Assembly: GCA_003290165.1 (NCBI GenBank)
Contig: QNQO01000802.1
Span: 1-64,000 of the forward strand
Direction: 5' to 3'
Source: Berberis thunbergii
Lineage: Eukaryota; Streptophyta; Magnoliopsida; Ranunculales; Berberidaceae
DNA: 64,000 nt
The notes under the pieces were generated by a model. It saw only the letters and a program-made list of their open reading frames with translations, did not search any database and was not told where the DNA came from. Shown here in pieces: positions 45,401-55,902 of the stretch; position 1 is the stretch's first letter; each line of letters opens with the position of its first letter. The position numbers and the translations under genes are program-made.

Positions 45401-47990
45401 TTCCAATACCTGGCTAAGGTTACATAGATAATAAATGTGGGAAAATTGAGTATACAACCAACACTCATTGTATTGCATAATCAAAACTGTATAAACTATA
45501 AATTTATGCAGCAGTATAGCATACCTACAGGTAACCACTTGGTCTCCAGAAGAATTGAAGGATAATGCCCAAACAGTAGATGTGTGTCCACTATAAATAA
45601 CAAAGACGACGTAATCAAAAACAATTTAGTGCCTCAACGAAAAATTGTAACAAGCAAACGGACACAATAGTTGTTGCTGACGGCAAAACCATCATTGAAT
45701 AAAAATAACAAAACAAAATGGTCAATCTACTTTCAGGAAGAGCTCAGAGAGGGGGAAATGTGTCAAGGTATATTACTTGTTAGATTCGCCTAAAGTCTGA
45801 ACACAGTGCCAATTATCATCACCATCTTCGGCCCATACCTATCATTAGATAAAAAGAACTCATTCAGGATTATTTGGCTCTTAGTCTAAAGTCTAAACTC
45901 CCATCGGTTTCAGATTTCCACATAATAAGGCAACAAAAAAAAAACCATTGAATCGCATACCTTAACAGTATTATCATAGCTACAAGAGAATAAAATGTCC
46001 ATAGATGGATGCCATTGAACCATCTTCACATCTTGTGTATGTCCTTGCAATACTGCAACACACTCAAACTCATTCCCAGGCAATACCTCCCAGATCCAGA
46101 CAGTTTTATCGCGACTGCAAGTGGCAATAAGTGATCCTGATGAATTCCAAGAAACGCTTTTGACTTCGTTTTCATGACCCTATACGTCAAAAGAATAATA
46201 TTTTCAACATAAGAATATTAAATGCAAACAACTCCCATACTAACCCACGGGGGGGGGGAGTGGGTGGAGATTTGAAATATGAGATGAACTTTTTTTTCCC
46301 CTCGCAGATATGTCAGTAAAAATAAGAAATGTGGGAAAAGCAGACAGCTTTCCATGGCATGCTTTGTTAAGAGAAAGTCCGTACCAGACAAAAGAGTAAC
46401 AAACGAGCAAATCTTATGTCAATTTGTCACGATTGAATTTAAGCCATGTGAGGAGAAACAATGAATATTATAATACTATCAAATCCGAGCACTGAGCAAG
46501 ACAGATAGCAACTACGGCTCTGATGCTATATAGAAATTATAAGGGAAATCTCCAGTCTTTAGGTTAAACCCAAATTGGGGTGCACTGTGCACATACAAAA
46601 GATCACGAACGCAGTACTCGAATTTAGACTTGTTAAATCCAGAGAGATAGTAATCCAAGTTTTGCGATGGTCAGTGTTGCAGCATTTCTATGTTCCTCGA
46701 GCCCTTTGTCCAGCTACTTCTTCTTTTCTTTTCTTTTTTCTTTTTTTAACTCATATAAGACGTGAATTTTATAAAAGCAAGGGATCCGAGTGATGGAAAT
46801 AAACTCATAAAGTCCACAAAAGGGAGAAGAGTACAAAAGGATAATTAATCCAGTACAAACGTTTCCCACCCAAACATTTATCCCTCTAGTTTAGGAGTCC
46901 TGGGAATTTTTTGTTCACCGTCAACTACCATAAAACATATTTGATTTGAATAGTAAGGTGATTAACTGATCGTGTCTCTCCATCAAAAATGTGGTGATTA
47001 CAGTCTTTCCAAATAATCCACACTATCGCGTGGAAATATTCTCCCACATCAAATTCCCAGTCGACATCAGTACTCCAGTAGGACAAAGATAATATAATAT
47101 CGAGCATGGATTAACCGATATCAAAGATGTTAAATGTAACATGTTATCATGGATGGGTTTCTACCTTGCTTTTATCTCAAGTAGGACAATTCAATGCAGA
47201 CTGTTTAAGGTAGTGTACAAACTCCCACTAACATAGCATATTACATTTGATTCGGAGCACTGATACGGTAAGTTCATATTGTGTTTTTCGGTATGCTTAA
47301 GACCTATATTAATTGACTAGCTAAATAGCTACTTCTTTATGGAGTGTTCAAAGTAAGTTAATTACGTAATTCAATTCGATTATATAAACTGATTAATTAA
47401 TAATGGTTATTGTATTTATTCAATCACTCTTTCCAAACCCAATCTTTACTAATCAATAATTTTAGCTAATGGAAAAACTTCAAGCTTGTGTTGATCAAAC
47501 AAACAACATTTAACTCAAGTGAATTAGTTCGTTTTGATGAATAGATACCTCAAGAGTCGAAACGCATTCGAAGTCACCCCCGACGTTCTCCCACACAGCA
47601 GTAGTGGCATCAAAACTGGCTGTGGCAAGAAACTTTCCATTCGGTGCCCAAGCGCAAGACCTCACAGTTCTTGTGTGTGTTTCATCTAACACAGACTGCA
47701 AAATCAAATTTCACCCACATCAAAAAACCCCAAACCTATAAAAGAATCAAAATTTTAGGGTTTTTTTTTTCTTGAAATTTGGATATAAATTCAACGAATG
47801 AGCGAACCTTGCATTGCCAAGAACCTGTAGAGTTCTGTTCCCAGATACGTACAGTCTTGTCACCGCTGCAAGAAGCGATCATCGCGGGAATCCCGTCGAA
47901 TCCGGTGGCAGGATTCCATGCGAGGCTCCAAACCCTATCAGTGTGGCCTTCAAGTTTGTGAATCTCCTTCAACTCGAGATTCTCTTCCAT
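33469..47990 (-). CDS. CIA1: CIA1/CIAO1 WD40 protein of cytosolic Fe-S assembly
   Basis: Scaffold of the CIA targeting complex (with MMS19 and AE7/CIA2B) that hands Fe-S clusters to cytosolic and nuclear apoproteins; the Arabidopsis orthologue At2g26060 is essential for embryos. Coding exons, in reading order: 47990-47808, 47695-47549, 46179-45961, 45838-45777, 45590-45525, 45373-45317, 40764-40702, 39226-39157, 38785-38702, 33540-33469. All borders are GT-AG and in phase, giving 340 aa (Arabidopsis about 350). Seven WD40 blades are visible: [12 protein letters not shown]...[17 protein letters not shown]...[17 protein letters not shown]...[17 protein letters not shown]...[14 protein letters not shown]...[16 protein letters not shown]...INLF and [11 protein letters not shown]...IKIWE. 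No frame breaks. Introns 6 (4.55 kb) and 9 (5.16 kb) are filled with transposons. Confidence 0.95.
33869..33982. mobile_element. 114-bp fold-back MITE (CIA1 intron 9)
   Basis: The ends GCTTTTCTAAACGTCGAGG and CCTCGATGTTTAGAAAAGC are inverted, with GAAACACGCGAGGG facing CCCTCGCGCGTTTC. Flanked by TAAAAATAT at 33860-33868 and 33983-33991. Same family as 29156-29345. Confidence 0.85.
34443..35499. mobile_element. hAT non-autonomous element, CAGTGT ends (CIA1 intron 9)
   Basis: The ends CAGTGTAGTTAAGGCG and CGCCTTAACAACACTG are inverted, with GAGGCG/CGCCTC words repeated at both sides. Flanked by CTTAAACA at 34435-34442 and 35500-35507, a perfect 8-bp hAT duplication. The interior contains (GAAGAA)n and repeated AACAGATCATATAAAAAA units, with no coding sequence. 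Confidence 0.88.
36247..37284 (-). pseudogene. DUF4283 plus CCHC zinc-knuckle ORF1-type protein, in-frame TAG
   Basis: From ATG 37284: [25 protein letters not shown], the DUF4283 domain ([39 protein letters not shown]) and [18 protein letters not shown], to PDLPRF. There a TAG (36607-36609) interrupts. The same frame continues [20 protein letters not shown] then DQTC, a C-x2-C-x4-H-x4-C zinc knuckle, and a Lys/Glu-rich tail to 36247. Two further acidic frames (36180-35800, 35839-35558) may be its shifted continuation. Such proteins are typical of plant LINE ORF1. Confidence 0.7.
37582..37594. repeat. C13 homopolymer
   Basis: Uninterrupted C run at the upstream edge of the LINE-like element. 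One of five long G/C runs in the window. Confidence 0.9.
38135..38161. repeat. C27 homopolymer
   Basis: Uninterrupted C run in CIA1 intron 9, preceded by CCGCCAAA. The exact length is likely uncertain in any assembly. The rest of 37595-38701 shows no gene. Confidence 0.9.
38786..40701. other. CIA1 introns 7 and 8, decayed repeats
   Basis: Apart from exon 8, this holds dispersed words: GATCAACCTAAGAC-GCACATA occurs at 40217 and 40377, with ATTCAGCTGACCC / GTTCGGCTGGCCC downstream of each and a related TTCAGCTGTCCC at 39103. A GCCTCAAGG...GAGGCTTAGGCTTCAA segment near 39661-39710 looks like the edge of a decayed GAGGC-rich hAT. No coding sequence seen. Confidence 0.4.
40794..40918. repeat. Short tandem repeats of ATATGTCTCTATATAAAGTT (CIA1 intron 6)
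   Basis: Units of about 20 bases, TATAAAGTTATATATGTCTC, recur four to five times with indels and an interspersed ATTGATAAAATGTA. A (TA)9 run lies at 41102-41119. Confidence 0.7.
43002..43480 (-). mobile_element. LINE zf-RVT fragment (CIA1 intron 6)
   Basis: The minus-strand frame reads [20 protein letters not shown] then GKSLTV and [20 protein letters not shown], a reverse-transcriptase zinc-binding domain. An overlapping frame upstream carries the preceding residues ([19 protein letters not shown]), so it is frameshifted. The TRIM at 43386-43728 is inserted in its upstream part. Same sense as CIA1. Confidence 0.7.
43386..43728 (-). mobile_element. TRIM: 343-bp miniature LTR retrotransposon
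   Basis: Two direct 73-74-bp terminal repeats (43386-43459 and 43656-43728) start TGTTATGAACC and end CGTAACA, so TG...CA. Flanks are GAAAC at 43381-43385 and 43729-43733, the 5-bp duplication of LTR elements. On the minus strand the 5' repeat is followed after two bases by TGGTATCAGAGCC (43653-43641), the primer site for initiator tRNA-Met. At the other end GTGGGGCAA precedes the second repeat as a polypurine tract. No coding capacity. The internal region holds GTTCGAATCCCGGCAGGGGC on the minus strand, which looks like a tRNA T-arm. Confidence 0.88.
46249..46258. repeat. G10 homopolymer (CIA1 intron 2)
   Basis: Uninterrupted G run between CCCAC and AGTGGG. Confidence 0.9.
46725..47107 (-). 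mobile_element. LINE 3' tail remnant (CIA1 intron 2)
   Basis: The minus-strand frame reads [20 protein letters not shown] then FDGE, the W-K-x-R-N-x-x-I/V-F motif that follows the zf-RVT domain in plant LINEs. A T-rich tract (46725-46747) lies where a poly(A) tail is expected. Short and decayed; same sense as CIA1. Confidence 0.5.
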
Positions 47991-48670
47991 CGATTGGAAA
48001 ATCTTGGTTCGAGAGTCGCAGTTGATCCAAGCAAAGAAGAGACACCGCCAAAGATTAGGCGTTCTTGGAGATTTTTCAAGGTCGAGACTTGTTGACCCCT
48101 TGTCAGTGTGATACAGTGGTTGTGTCACTGACTAACAATTTCTATGTGGTGCCACTTATAGAATTCATAGTTTCATACTACAGTTTTATGACATGAAGCA
48201 TTTAATTTCTTTACCTTTTTGTTTGTTATTCGCAATAACAAGTTTAGATGCTTAGGTAGCTAAAAATCCGTTGGACCTCTATCCAAACAAAGTAAAATCT
48301 CCCAATGAATTTGAACTTGGATAAAATTTTACATTGTTTAAAACAATATCATCATGTGTATACTATGTAAATTTATTGTTCTGAAACAATGATTGGGTTG
48401 AAACCTTATTTTCATAATCACAATGGTTTGGCCCATTTGTGAGAGTTTATGTTGGTGGTGGCACCGAGAGAATGAGAAGATGAAGTGGAGACTTTGTTGA
48501 GAGGGGCCTATTTAGGCAGGAGCCTATCTCTCGTTCTTGTGTGTTGTTGTCAATCAATGAGGAATGGTGGAAAAAATGAACTTTATGTTGTGGATTTCTT
48601 ATTTGTGTTTAGTTTTGGATGAAAATAAGATTTGGGCCGAGTTGTTGAAATTGATCATAAATGAAGAAAG
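47991..48670. other. CIA1 leader/promoter side spacer
   Basis: The CIA1 5' UTR starts left of about 48100. No promoter element could be assigned with confidence and no gene is seen up to the hAT element. Confidence 0.5.
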
Positions 48671-48826
48671 TAGGGATGGGCATAGGACGGGATGGACATC
48701 ATTCTGATCTCATCCAATTGCTTTATTTTCAAGATGGATAGACTTCATCTCGACCTCTTCCCATCCCAAACGCTTCAGCGATGGGACGAGATGAGCATGA
48801 TTGGACTTTTGTGCATTATGAACTTA

Positions 48827-50625
48827 GGGGGGTGTATTGTATATGGATTCATAGAATTGATAAATAATTTGAAAAGTCCACGGACTCTTTAAATTGTCCA
48901 CTGACTCTTTAAATTTTTCATGGACTTCTGCTGATTTCTTAAATCCATAGACTTTTGCTACAGACTTTCTAGAGATTTATGAAAATTCATGGACTTTGTA
49001 TGAATGACTTTTACAGATTTTTAATTATTTGCAAGATAAAAAAGAAGTTGATAAATAGTGATGAAACAAAAAAAACATCCGCATATAATTAACAAAAATG
49101 AGAGATACATGTGCTAAAAAAAACTAAGGGATTCTAAGCTTTTTTTGCCAGAAATTCAAGGCATTGAGAAAAAGCAAATGGTTTAACAATGAGGTAATTT
49201 GTGGTTCACTCCAGGTGGCTCGAGCACAAGCGACTTGAGTGATTGAAGGGCTTCATCGGAGATTTCAATAGATTGTATTCCCTTTCTCTCATAGAGAAGG
49301 TCCTAACTTTCATGTCATTAATTGTTTTGAGAGATGATGTTATCTCTGTTTCTGCTGCACTTTTATGCATTAATTCAATGCCCTTTCTTCTAAAACAATG
49401 ATTATTTGTACACATAACAAGGATTTGATATTTCTAAGGAATGTGTATTAAGTTTTTTAATGTCATTTTCTCAAGCTTTATTAGACAATTCGGTAATCTT
49501 ACCAAATGCGTTCAAAATAAATTCAGGATCCACATAAATTACAGATTTTTGCAAGGTTGAGATATCAAATTTCATAGATCAAAATGAAAATTTTGAATTG
49601 CACTGAAGGTGATAAAATAGATCCACTTTCACTCATCCATAAGTCAAAACTGTGCATATCAGCGACCATATCAAAACAAACAAAAAGCATAAAGTCTCAA
49701 ACAACCCAGAAAAAAAAAATTTGTTAGTTCGAAGAACCAATCCATGTATTTGCTTCATGAAAGTTGAAACTCTACTCTATTTCCAACCCCTAATGTAAAC
49801 CCAATTTTGCAAAAAAGAAATGGAAAAGCTTATGAATAGCTCCGCACAGATCTTGCATTTCTCCAATTAGAATGAGTAAGATGGAAGTGGACTTGGACTT
49901 GGACTTGGACTTGATGTTTGAAGACTTCACATTCGAATTTACTGAAAGTGGTCTCTCTAACTTCACCGATCCCTTCGAACTACCACCATTTCTCAAACCA
50001 CTTGAAGCCATGATTCCTTCCTTCCTTGCTTGCTTCTTCTTTCAAACTTTTCACACCATTAAAAGATCCAAAAACCAGAGCAAGCCAACGAGAGGTTTTG
50101 ATTTTTACGAGAGAGAGAGAGCAGTTTTTGAAAAGAAATACGGAGAGAGAAAGAGAAAAAGGGGTCCACTGATGAGTCTGTTTTATGAAGACCGGAGGGC
50201 GAGAACACGTATGGAGAGATAGAAAAAGAATCGAGAAAACAAAAGGATGGAACCAACCTCTTCGCGGCTGGCACAAGGAAGAACTTTGGGAGACTTTTTT
50301 TCACGTTGAAATCTTTGATATGGAGAATGACAAACTATTGAACTTTATTATTTATACCTAACACTACAAAGTCCATGAGAATCCATGATTTTTCAAATCC
50401 ATAAATATGAATGATATTTTGAATACCCTAAAACTTTTGTGGACTTTCTGAAATCCATATTGAATACCCCTAGACTTTGTGGATTTCAGAAAGACTTTTT
50501 AAAATCCTGATTGAATACCCCTAGACTTTTGTGGACTTTTTAAAATCCAAATTAAATACACTTGGATTTTCAGAATCCATGGAATTTATTAAATTGCCCA
50601 CAAAATGCAGATACAATACACCCCC
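48827..50625. mobile_element. PIF/Harbinger-type non-autonomous element nested in the hAT
   Basis: The ends GGGGGGTGTATTGTAT and ATACAATACACCCCC are inverted, with 3-bp target duplications TTA at 48824-48826 and 50626-50628, the hallmark of PIF/Harbinger. Subterminal GTGGACTTT-TAAAATCC and GGACTTT words repeat on both sides. The core (about 49790-50310) is not repetitive and looks like a captured host gene start. Confidence 0.85.
49883..50011 (-). pseudogene. Captured first exon resembling an ARK-type (armadillo) kinesin
   Basis: Minus-strand ATG at 50011, preceded by a purine-rich leader (GAAGGAAGGAATC) and a long TC-rich stretch like a 5' UTR. It reads MASSGLRNGGSSKGSVKLER, PLSVNSNVKSSNIK and (KS)n, the Ser/Lys-rich lead that precedes the motor domain in plant ARK/KIN-U kinesins. 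The motor domain is absent and the frame runs out at 49790. A gene-start fragment inside a Harbinger element fits transduplication. Low-complexity sequence makes the family name tentative. The plus-strand frame here with LDLDLDL is its shadow. Confidence 0.45.
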
Positions 50626-51856
50626 TTAGTACTAAATTATTATTACGTGCATATTTAAACATATAATTCTATAATTATTATATTATCAACCATTCCCATT
50701 AGGTCTACTTATTTCAAACGCTAAAAAAATAGGGGCAAGACTCAAGTATAGTCTAGACATCTATACAAGGTCAAAGTCCAATAAGAGTGGGGCAACTCTT
50801 CGAAGTACACTAGACCAACCATTTCTCACTTTAAGCACATTACATAGTGTTTTTGTTCCAGATTATGCTAGTCATGTTTTTATAAGGTTATATTTATGTT
50901 CTTATTTATGTCGTCAATTCAATAATATTATAGGTTATTTTCTACAATTATACATATTAAGGAGTTAATCTCGGGAATGGGCTTTGATGATAATACATAT
51001 TAAGGAGTTATTTATGAAAGTGTTATGGTTTTAAACTGTAAAACACTTATTTGTAATGTTAAGTTCACACATCTCCTCAAAACTCCATGTACCATACTTA
51101 ATTTGACACACAAGAATTAAAAATATTAAAAATAATAATAAATATTAACTAAGTAAGTTCGCGATGGGATTGAAAATCTTCATTCCGATCTCATCCCACT
51201 TTGGATCGAAACGTGACAGGATCGTGATAGGTTTGATCAATCCCAAAAAGACCCAAAAAAATCGGGACGGGACAGAATTGAGTCGTGGGATGGGATGCCC
51301 ACCCCTAGAAGAAAGGGGTTGATGAAAATGAATAAGGGAAGAGCCCCTTGTGATTGTTTGATGAATTGACTGATAAAAATGGTGTTTGAGGATTGAGATC
51401 TTGGGTTGTAAAGTATTTGAAATCAGGGTTTTGGTGTACTGTGTTGGTTATTGAGGATTCCAGTATGAGAAAAAAAAACATAAGGAACAGGGAAAAAAGG
51501 AGGAGAGGACGTGCGCAGACACGGGTATGCATTTGCGCATTTACGTGGTGTGCATGCTAAATCTATGAGTATTTCTTACTCTCTTTTTTTGTGTTATCTT
51601 TATTTTTCATGGGTAGAGTTTTCTACCAAGTTTTGTTCACTCTTGATTTTTCAATTGGCGGCACACAGTTATTAGAATTTGATAATGTATTCAGTTTTGT
51701 ATGGTAAAAGTTGTAATGAGTGTAAACGTCAGAACTACATCTTGTATCTTGTTTGAGTCTGGGCTGCTAGATGTTAATCTGAGTTCAGGGCAGTTACATT
51801 GCTCGCCTGCCACAATCTCTGCTTATTTATCAGTAGAGTGTTTATGTTTTAGAAAA

Positions 51857-51948
51857 GAGTTATTCTAAATGGCGAGGAAATGAGCGAGGGGAGGGAGGTG
51901 GCGGGATGGGAACCGTTCACCTCCCTCAGGATGCGCGCGTCAAAAAAG
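51857..51948. mobile_element. Half copy of the fold-back MITE family
   Basis: Matches one arm of 29156-29345: GAGTTATTCTAAATGGCGAG, GAAATGAGCGAGGGGAGGGA, GGTGGCGGGATGGGAACCGT and TCACCTCCCTCAGGATGCGC. The second arm is missing. Confidence 0.75.
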
Positions 51949-52218
51949 ATGGCACATCTCGTGGTATTTGCAGTGATGCCATCTCGTGGTATTGCAGTGA
52001 TACCATCTTCCTATATAGTCATGTGATCTCTTCTTACAATTGGATATTTGGGATTGTGAGTTTTTGATGGATTTTTCGTGAAAAATAAGTTGTTTTAATT
52101 ATTGTTACAAAAGTTTGGAGTTTTCGATAAATTTGACTAAAAGTTTAGCAAATAAAATTGTGGAGTGATCTATATTTGGTGGAAATATCTAGTTTTTGTT
52201 ACAATTGTTTGTTAGAGG

Positions 52219-52687
52219 CAAGGATTATGATTTCACTAAATTGCAGAAATTTTTATTTTTTTTTGAAATTATGAAAATAAAAAGGGAGAAAGAAAAAATT
52301 ATATATTTTGGAAGGTTTAAATTTTGAGGCTTTTTCATAAAATTTTGGGTTTTTTTTTTGTAAAATTACAAAAACCATCTACTGAAATTTACTTTTTTTG
52401 AGGATTTGTTTTTGAAAAAATGACGAATTTTTTCATAAATTTCAAGTTTTTTTTAATTATCATTTATTCTAATTATTTATTGATTTTTTAAAATGCCTCC
52501 TGATTTTCTAATTATAACTTATTCTACTTATATATTGATTTTTTAAACTACCCATTGATTTTCTAATTATAGGTATTTTGGTTTCATTTAATGTGTTTAA
52601 TATATTTATTTACTTACATATTATTTTTTTCACATATTTAATATACCTTAATATTTATTTACGTGAAAAACGAAATCACAATCCTTG
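52219..52687. mobile_element. hAT-type MITE, CAAGGATT ends, copy A
   Basis: The ends CAAGGATTATGATTTCAC and CGAAATCACAATCCTTG are inverted around a T/A-rich core. Target duplication GTTAGAGG at 52211-52218 and 52688-52695. Same family as 55903-56428. Confidence 0.82.
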
Positions 52688-53158
52688 GTTAGAGGTTGAT
52701 GCGAAAAGAGGTGATAGGGTGGATGAATTAGTGGAGATGAGAGTTGAAACCAAGTTTGTTCTGGTGCCTTTGGGAAATGACATTGCATAACATCATTTGT
52801 TGACCAGGACTTTGACCTTTTTTACTAGGTCTAAAAACTAGCTCATAACTCTGTTTTCACCATTGGAATCCTTCTATTGAAATTTATTCAACGGAAGTAT
52901 AATTTTATGAATTTAGGTAAATTACATTTTTTCACGTAATTTCTTTATACTTCGATATGCGTGTTTTCGATCAATTACTGTGTTTCAAAGTATGAGGGTA
53001 GTGATTTCATAGTGATTCTTGAGATATTAAGGTATGTTAATGAATTATGACGAGTTTGAATAATTGTATTGTTATGCAAATTAACTTGTTAAGGAATATG
53101 AATTCTTATATTAAATGGGTTTAATCGCCGTTTTGCTATGGAAAATTTGTATAGGAAA

Positions 53159-54322
53159 AGGCAATGACTACTCCAAACCACCAAAAGTGTTTTCTCACAC
53201 CATTTAACTTTTCCACACTACTTGCTTTATTTTCCACACCACCACTCTTTTCCACACCACCTATATAAACAAGAAATCATTTTTCTCCTCCCCATTCAAA
53301 TCGAAATGCAAGTCTCCCCTCCCCTCCCCCATTCAAATATTCCCCCTCTCCCCACATTTAAAAACACATTCAAAATCGATTTAAACTCCTTCTCTTGGTT
53401 CGATTGCTTCTTCCCTCTCGCAAAACAAACAAACAAATATTCCCTCACACATCTTTCATTCTCTTGGTTCGATTGCTTATGCATTCTTCACTTCGTCTCA
53501 GATTTCGACTCCAATGTTTCTTAAACAGGCTTTCAAGTTATTCATTTCTTGCAAAAAAATTCAAGAAATTAACATTGTTAACATTTTGTTAACTTCGGAA
53601 AAATTTGCAGAAAAACAAAGTAATCTCATGGAAACTTTAGAAATATTTTCAATCACAAAAACAAAGTAAACTTCATAAAAATATTTCAGAAATCACAAAA
53701 AAAAAAAATAGTGTTCGTCTGAGACGATGCGAGGTTTTTACAAAACCTTGCATTGATATGGGTGAACAGTAAAAAATTAAAAATCTCGCCTGGCATTGTT
53801 CTGGGCGAGCAGGAAATTTCTAGCAAAATTTTTCAGACAGATTTTTGTGACTTTAGTAAAATAGTCATAACTTTTTCACTTCAAAACATTTTTAAGTGAT
53901 TCAAATTGTGTTTATTAGATAAGTCAGAGCACTACAATTTTTATGTTTTGATCAGCTTGCGATTTGGTTTTGATCGAGCATATAAGTTGGCCGAAAGTCA
54001 GGGACACTATCTCATTTTCATAACGAGACAGATTTGCGCGACTTTAGTAAAATGACCATAACTTGCTCAATTAAAAACATTTTCAAGTGATTCAAGTTGC
54101 GTTTATTAGATAAATCAGAGTAATACAATTTTTGTGTTTTAATAAGCTTGAGAATGGGTCTCAATTGAGGGTTTAAATTGGTCGAAAGTTACCCTATTTT
54201 TAAGTTACTATTTTTTTTCAAAAACAATTTTTTGAGTGGTGTAGGTTAGTATAAAAAATAAAAATAAAAAATATATAGTGGTGTGAGACAACACTTTTGG
54301 TGGTGTGGAGTAGTCATTGCCT
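53159..54322. mobile_element. 1.16-kb element with 45-bp TIRs and an internal duplication
   Basis: The ends AGGCAATGACTACTCCAAAC and the complement of GTGTGGAGTAGTCATTGCCT are inverted for about 45 bases, including CACCAAAAGTGTT-TCTCACACCA. TAGGAAA flanks both sides (53152-53158, 54323-54329). Inside, a roughly 180-bp segment (ACTTTAGTAAAAT-CATAACTT, AAGTGATTCAA, GTTTATTAGATAA, GGTCGAAAGT) is directly repeated at 53840-54010 and 54020-54200. A TATATAAAC box lies at 53262. No coding sequence and class undetermined. Confidence 0.7.
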
Positions 54323-55902
54323 TAGGAAAATGTTATATTGTTCCTCAAAATAACGGGTGGATATTGTGGTGAATTGGTTAATAATTGACAAATTGTCATC
54401 GTATAAGACTTTTGAGAAATCAGAAAGACATGAATAATTTTGAGTTTATAAATTTTAATCACATTGAATTATATCACTTAGAACTACTTATTATTGTTTT
54501 ATGATTTCCCTCTCTTGTAGATAAACTAAGTCACCTTCAAGTTTGGTTTTGTAGAGTAAAACACTCTTTTCTTATAGAAAAAATAAGCAACATTCGGTTG
54601 GGTCCTACGGAAAGGAGGTGATTTTATGCCTTAAATATGTTTGGTTATTTATCCGTAAAAAAATGTGACATGACTTATGCGCATTGATAGTCCAATAGTG
54701 ACTTTTATGGTACTTATATAGTTAGGAGTAGATGATAATGCATGCCCTTATGTGATGTTCCTACTTTAGGCATTGATGACGGATAAGTTCTCTCTTATAT
54801 AAGATAGACATACAAACATGTATGGTTAGCATGAAGGTGGTGCAAATGTAGTATATTCTCAGGTGATCAATTAATTAAAAATGAATAAGTTGTTTAAGAC
54901 AATTAATGTATGGACACAACTATCTAAATTGATACATTCTGATCAATTGAGTTATTACATTTATTTGTTTTTAACCATTTTGTGCAGGATGATAAATCCA
55001 CTAACTTTTATGCTGGTCAGATTTGTCATATAGTTAATCTTCATAGTGTAAGTATAGGTAAAATATTTACTTCAAGTACGATAATAATTTATTAGAATGA
55101 TACGTTTATCTCGTTAAGGAACTACATGTCTTTGAGATTGTTGTTTTCTTGTGTATGTAATTTCATATAATAGCACGCGACTTATTTCTTTTTATATTTA
55201 GATATTCATATTACTCATGGTAGCTAAATTGCTAACTCAAGTGAGCTTTTACTTATTGAATATATTATTTGGGAATGTAGACGACTAACTTTGTTTCAGG
55301 TTTAGAGAGTTTTAAGCGGCATGGTGGGATGTTTGTTTTGTGAGGCAATCATCTTCAAAGAGTTTTATGGTTAGAGTATTTGTATACTTCAACTTTTTTT
55401 AATAAACATTTTAGTTGTTGTTGAAATTTTGTTATTGAATTGTACGCCTCGACTATTGAGGAATTGGATAATCCTATGTGGATATAAGAATTTTGTTTTC
55501 TCGAAAATTGGGGCGTGACATTTTCTACTAATAATATATACAGGACGTCAAATATTGCTATTATTGACAACAATGTATGGACCATCAACAACCTTAAAAC
55601 TTTTACCCATTAGAAACAAAAAATGTCGTTTTCATCCTAATGCGTTAGTTAAAATGTCATATCTACAAAAATAAGTGATTTTTTCAATAATTTGAATTTC
55701 GTGTGCAAATTAAAGAATCAAACATTAATTATTTAGTAAAGCTCAGAAATGACACCATCAAAGCATGTATGAAGGGGGGGGGGGGGGGGGGTCCTAAATG
55801 GGAGCAACAATCTCCACTATGCACCAATGCATCAAGTACCTGATAAACCAGACAGTCGGTACCTTACGAGGCAATCAGGAAGCTATTAGAGAATGCCAGT
55901 AC
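54323..55902. other. Spacer, no gene recognised
   Basis: AT-rich sequence with only short random frames. Contains a G18 run at 55774-55791. Confidence 0.55.
55774..55791. repeat. G18 homopolymer
   Basis: Uninterrupted G run between GTATGAA and TCCTAAATG. Confidence 0.9.

Larger units (their letters stand above)
48671..51307. mobile_element. hAT element (TAGGGGTGGGCA family) with a nested Harbinger
   Basis: The ends TAGGGATGGGCATAGG and GGGATGCCCACCCCTA are inverted. Target duplication is a perfect GAAGAAAG at 48663-48670 and 51308-51315. Without the nested 1.8-kb element it is about 840 bp, near its relative at 10686-11328. No transposase. Confidence 0.9.
51308..53158. other. Spacer with MITE remnants
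   Basis: Contains the half MITE at 51857-51948 followed by a duplicated ATCTCGTGGTATTGCAGTGA (51956-52009), and the hAT MITE at 52219-52687. No gene recognised. Confidence 0.55.

Noticed and set aside
49872..50222. Plus-strand 116-aa frame with LDLDLDL
   Set aside because: Opposite-strand shadow of the captured Ser/Lys-rich exon and its TC-rich leader; no known family.
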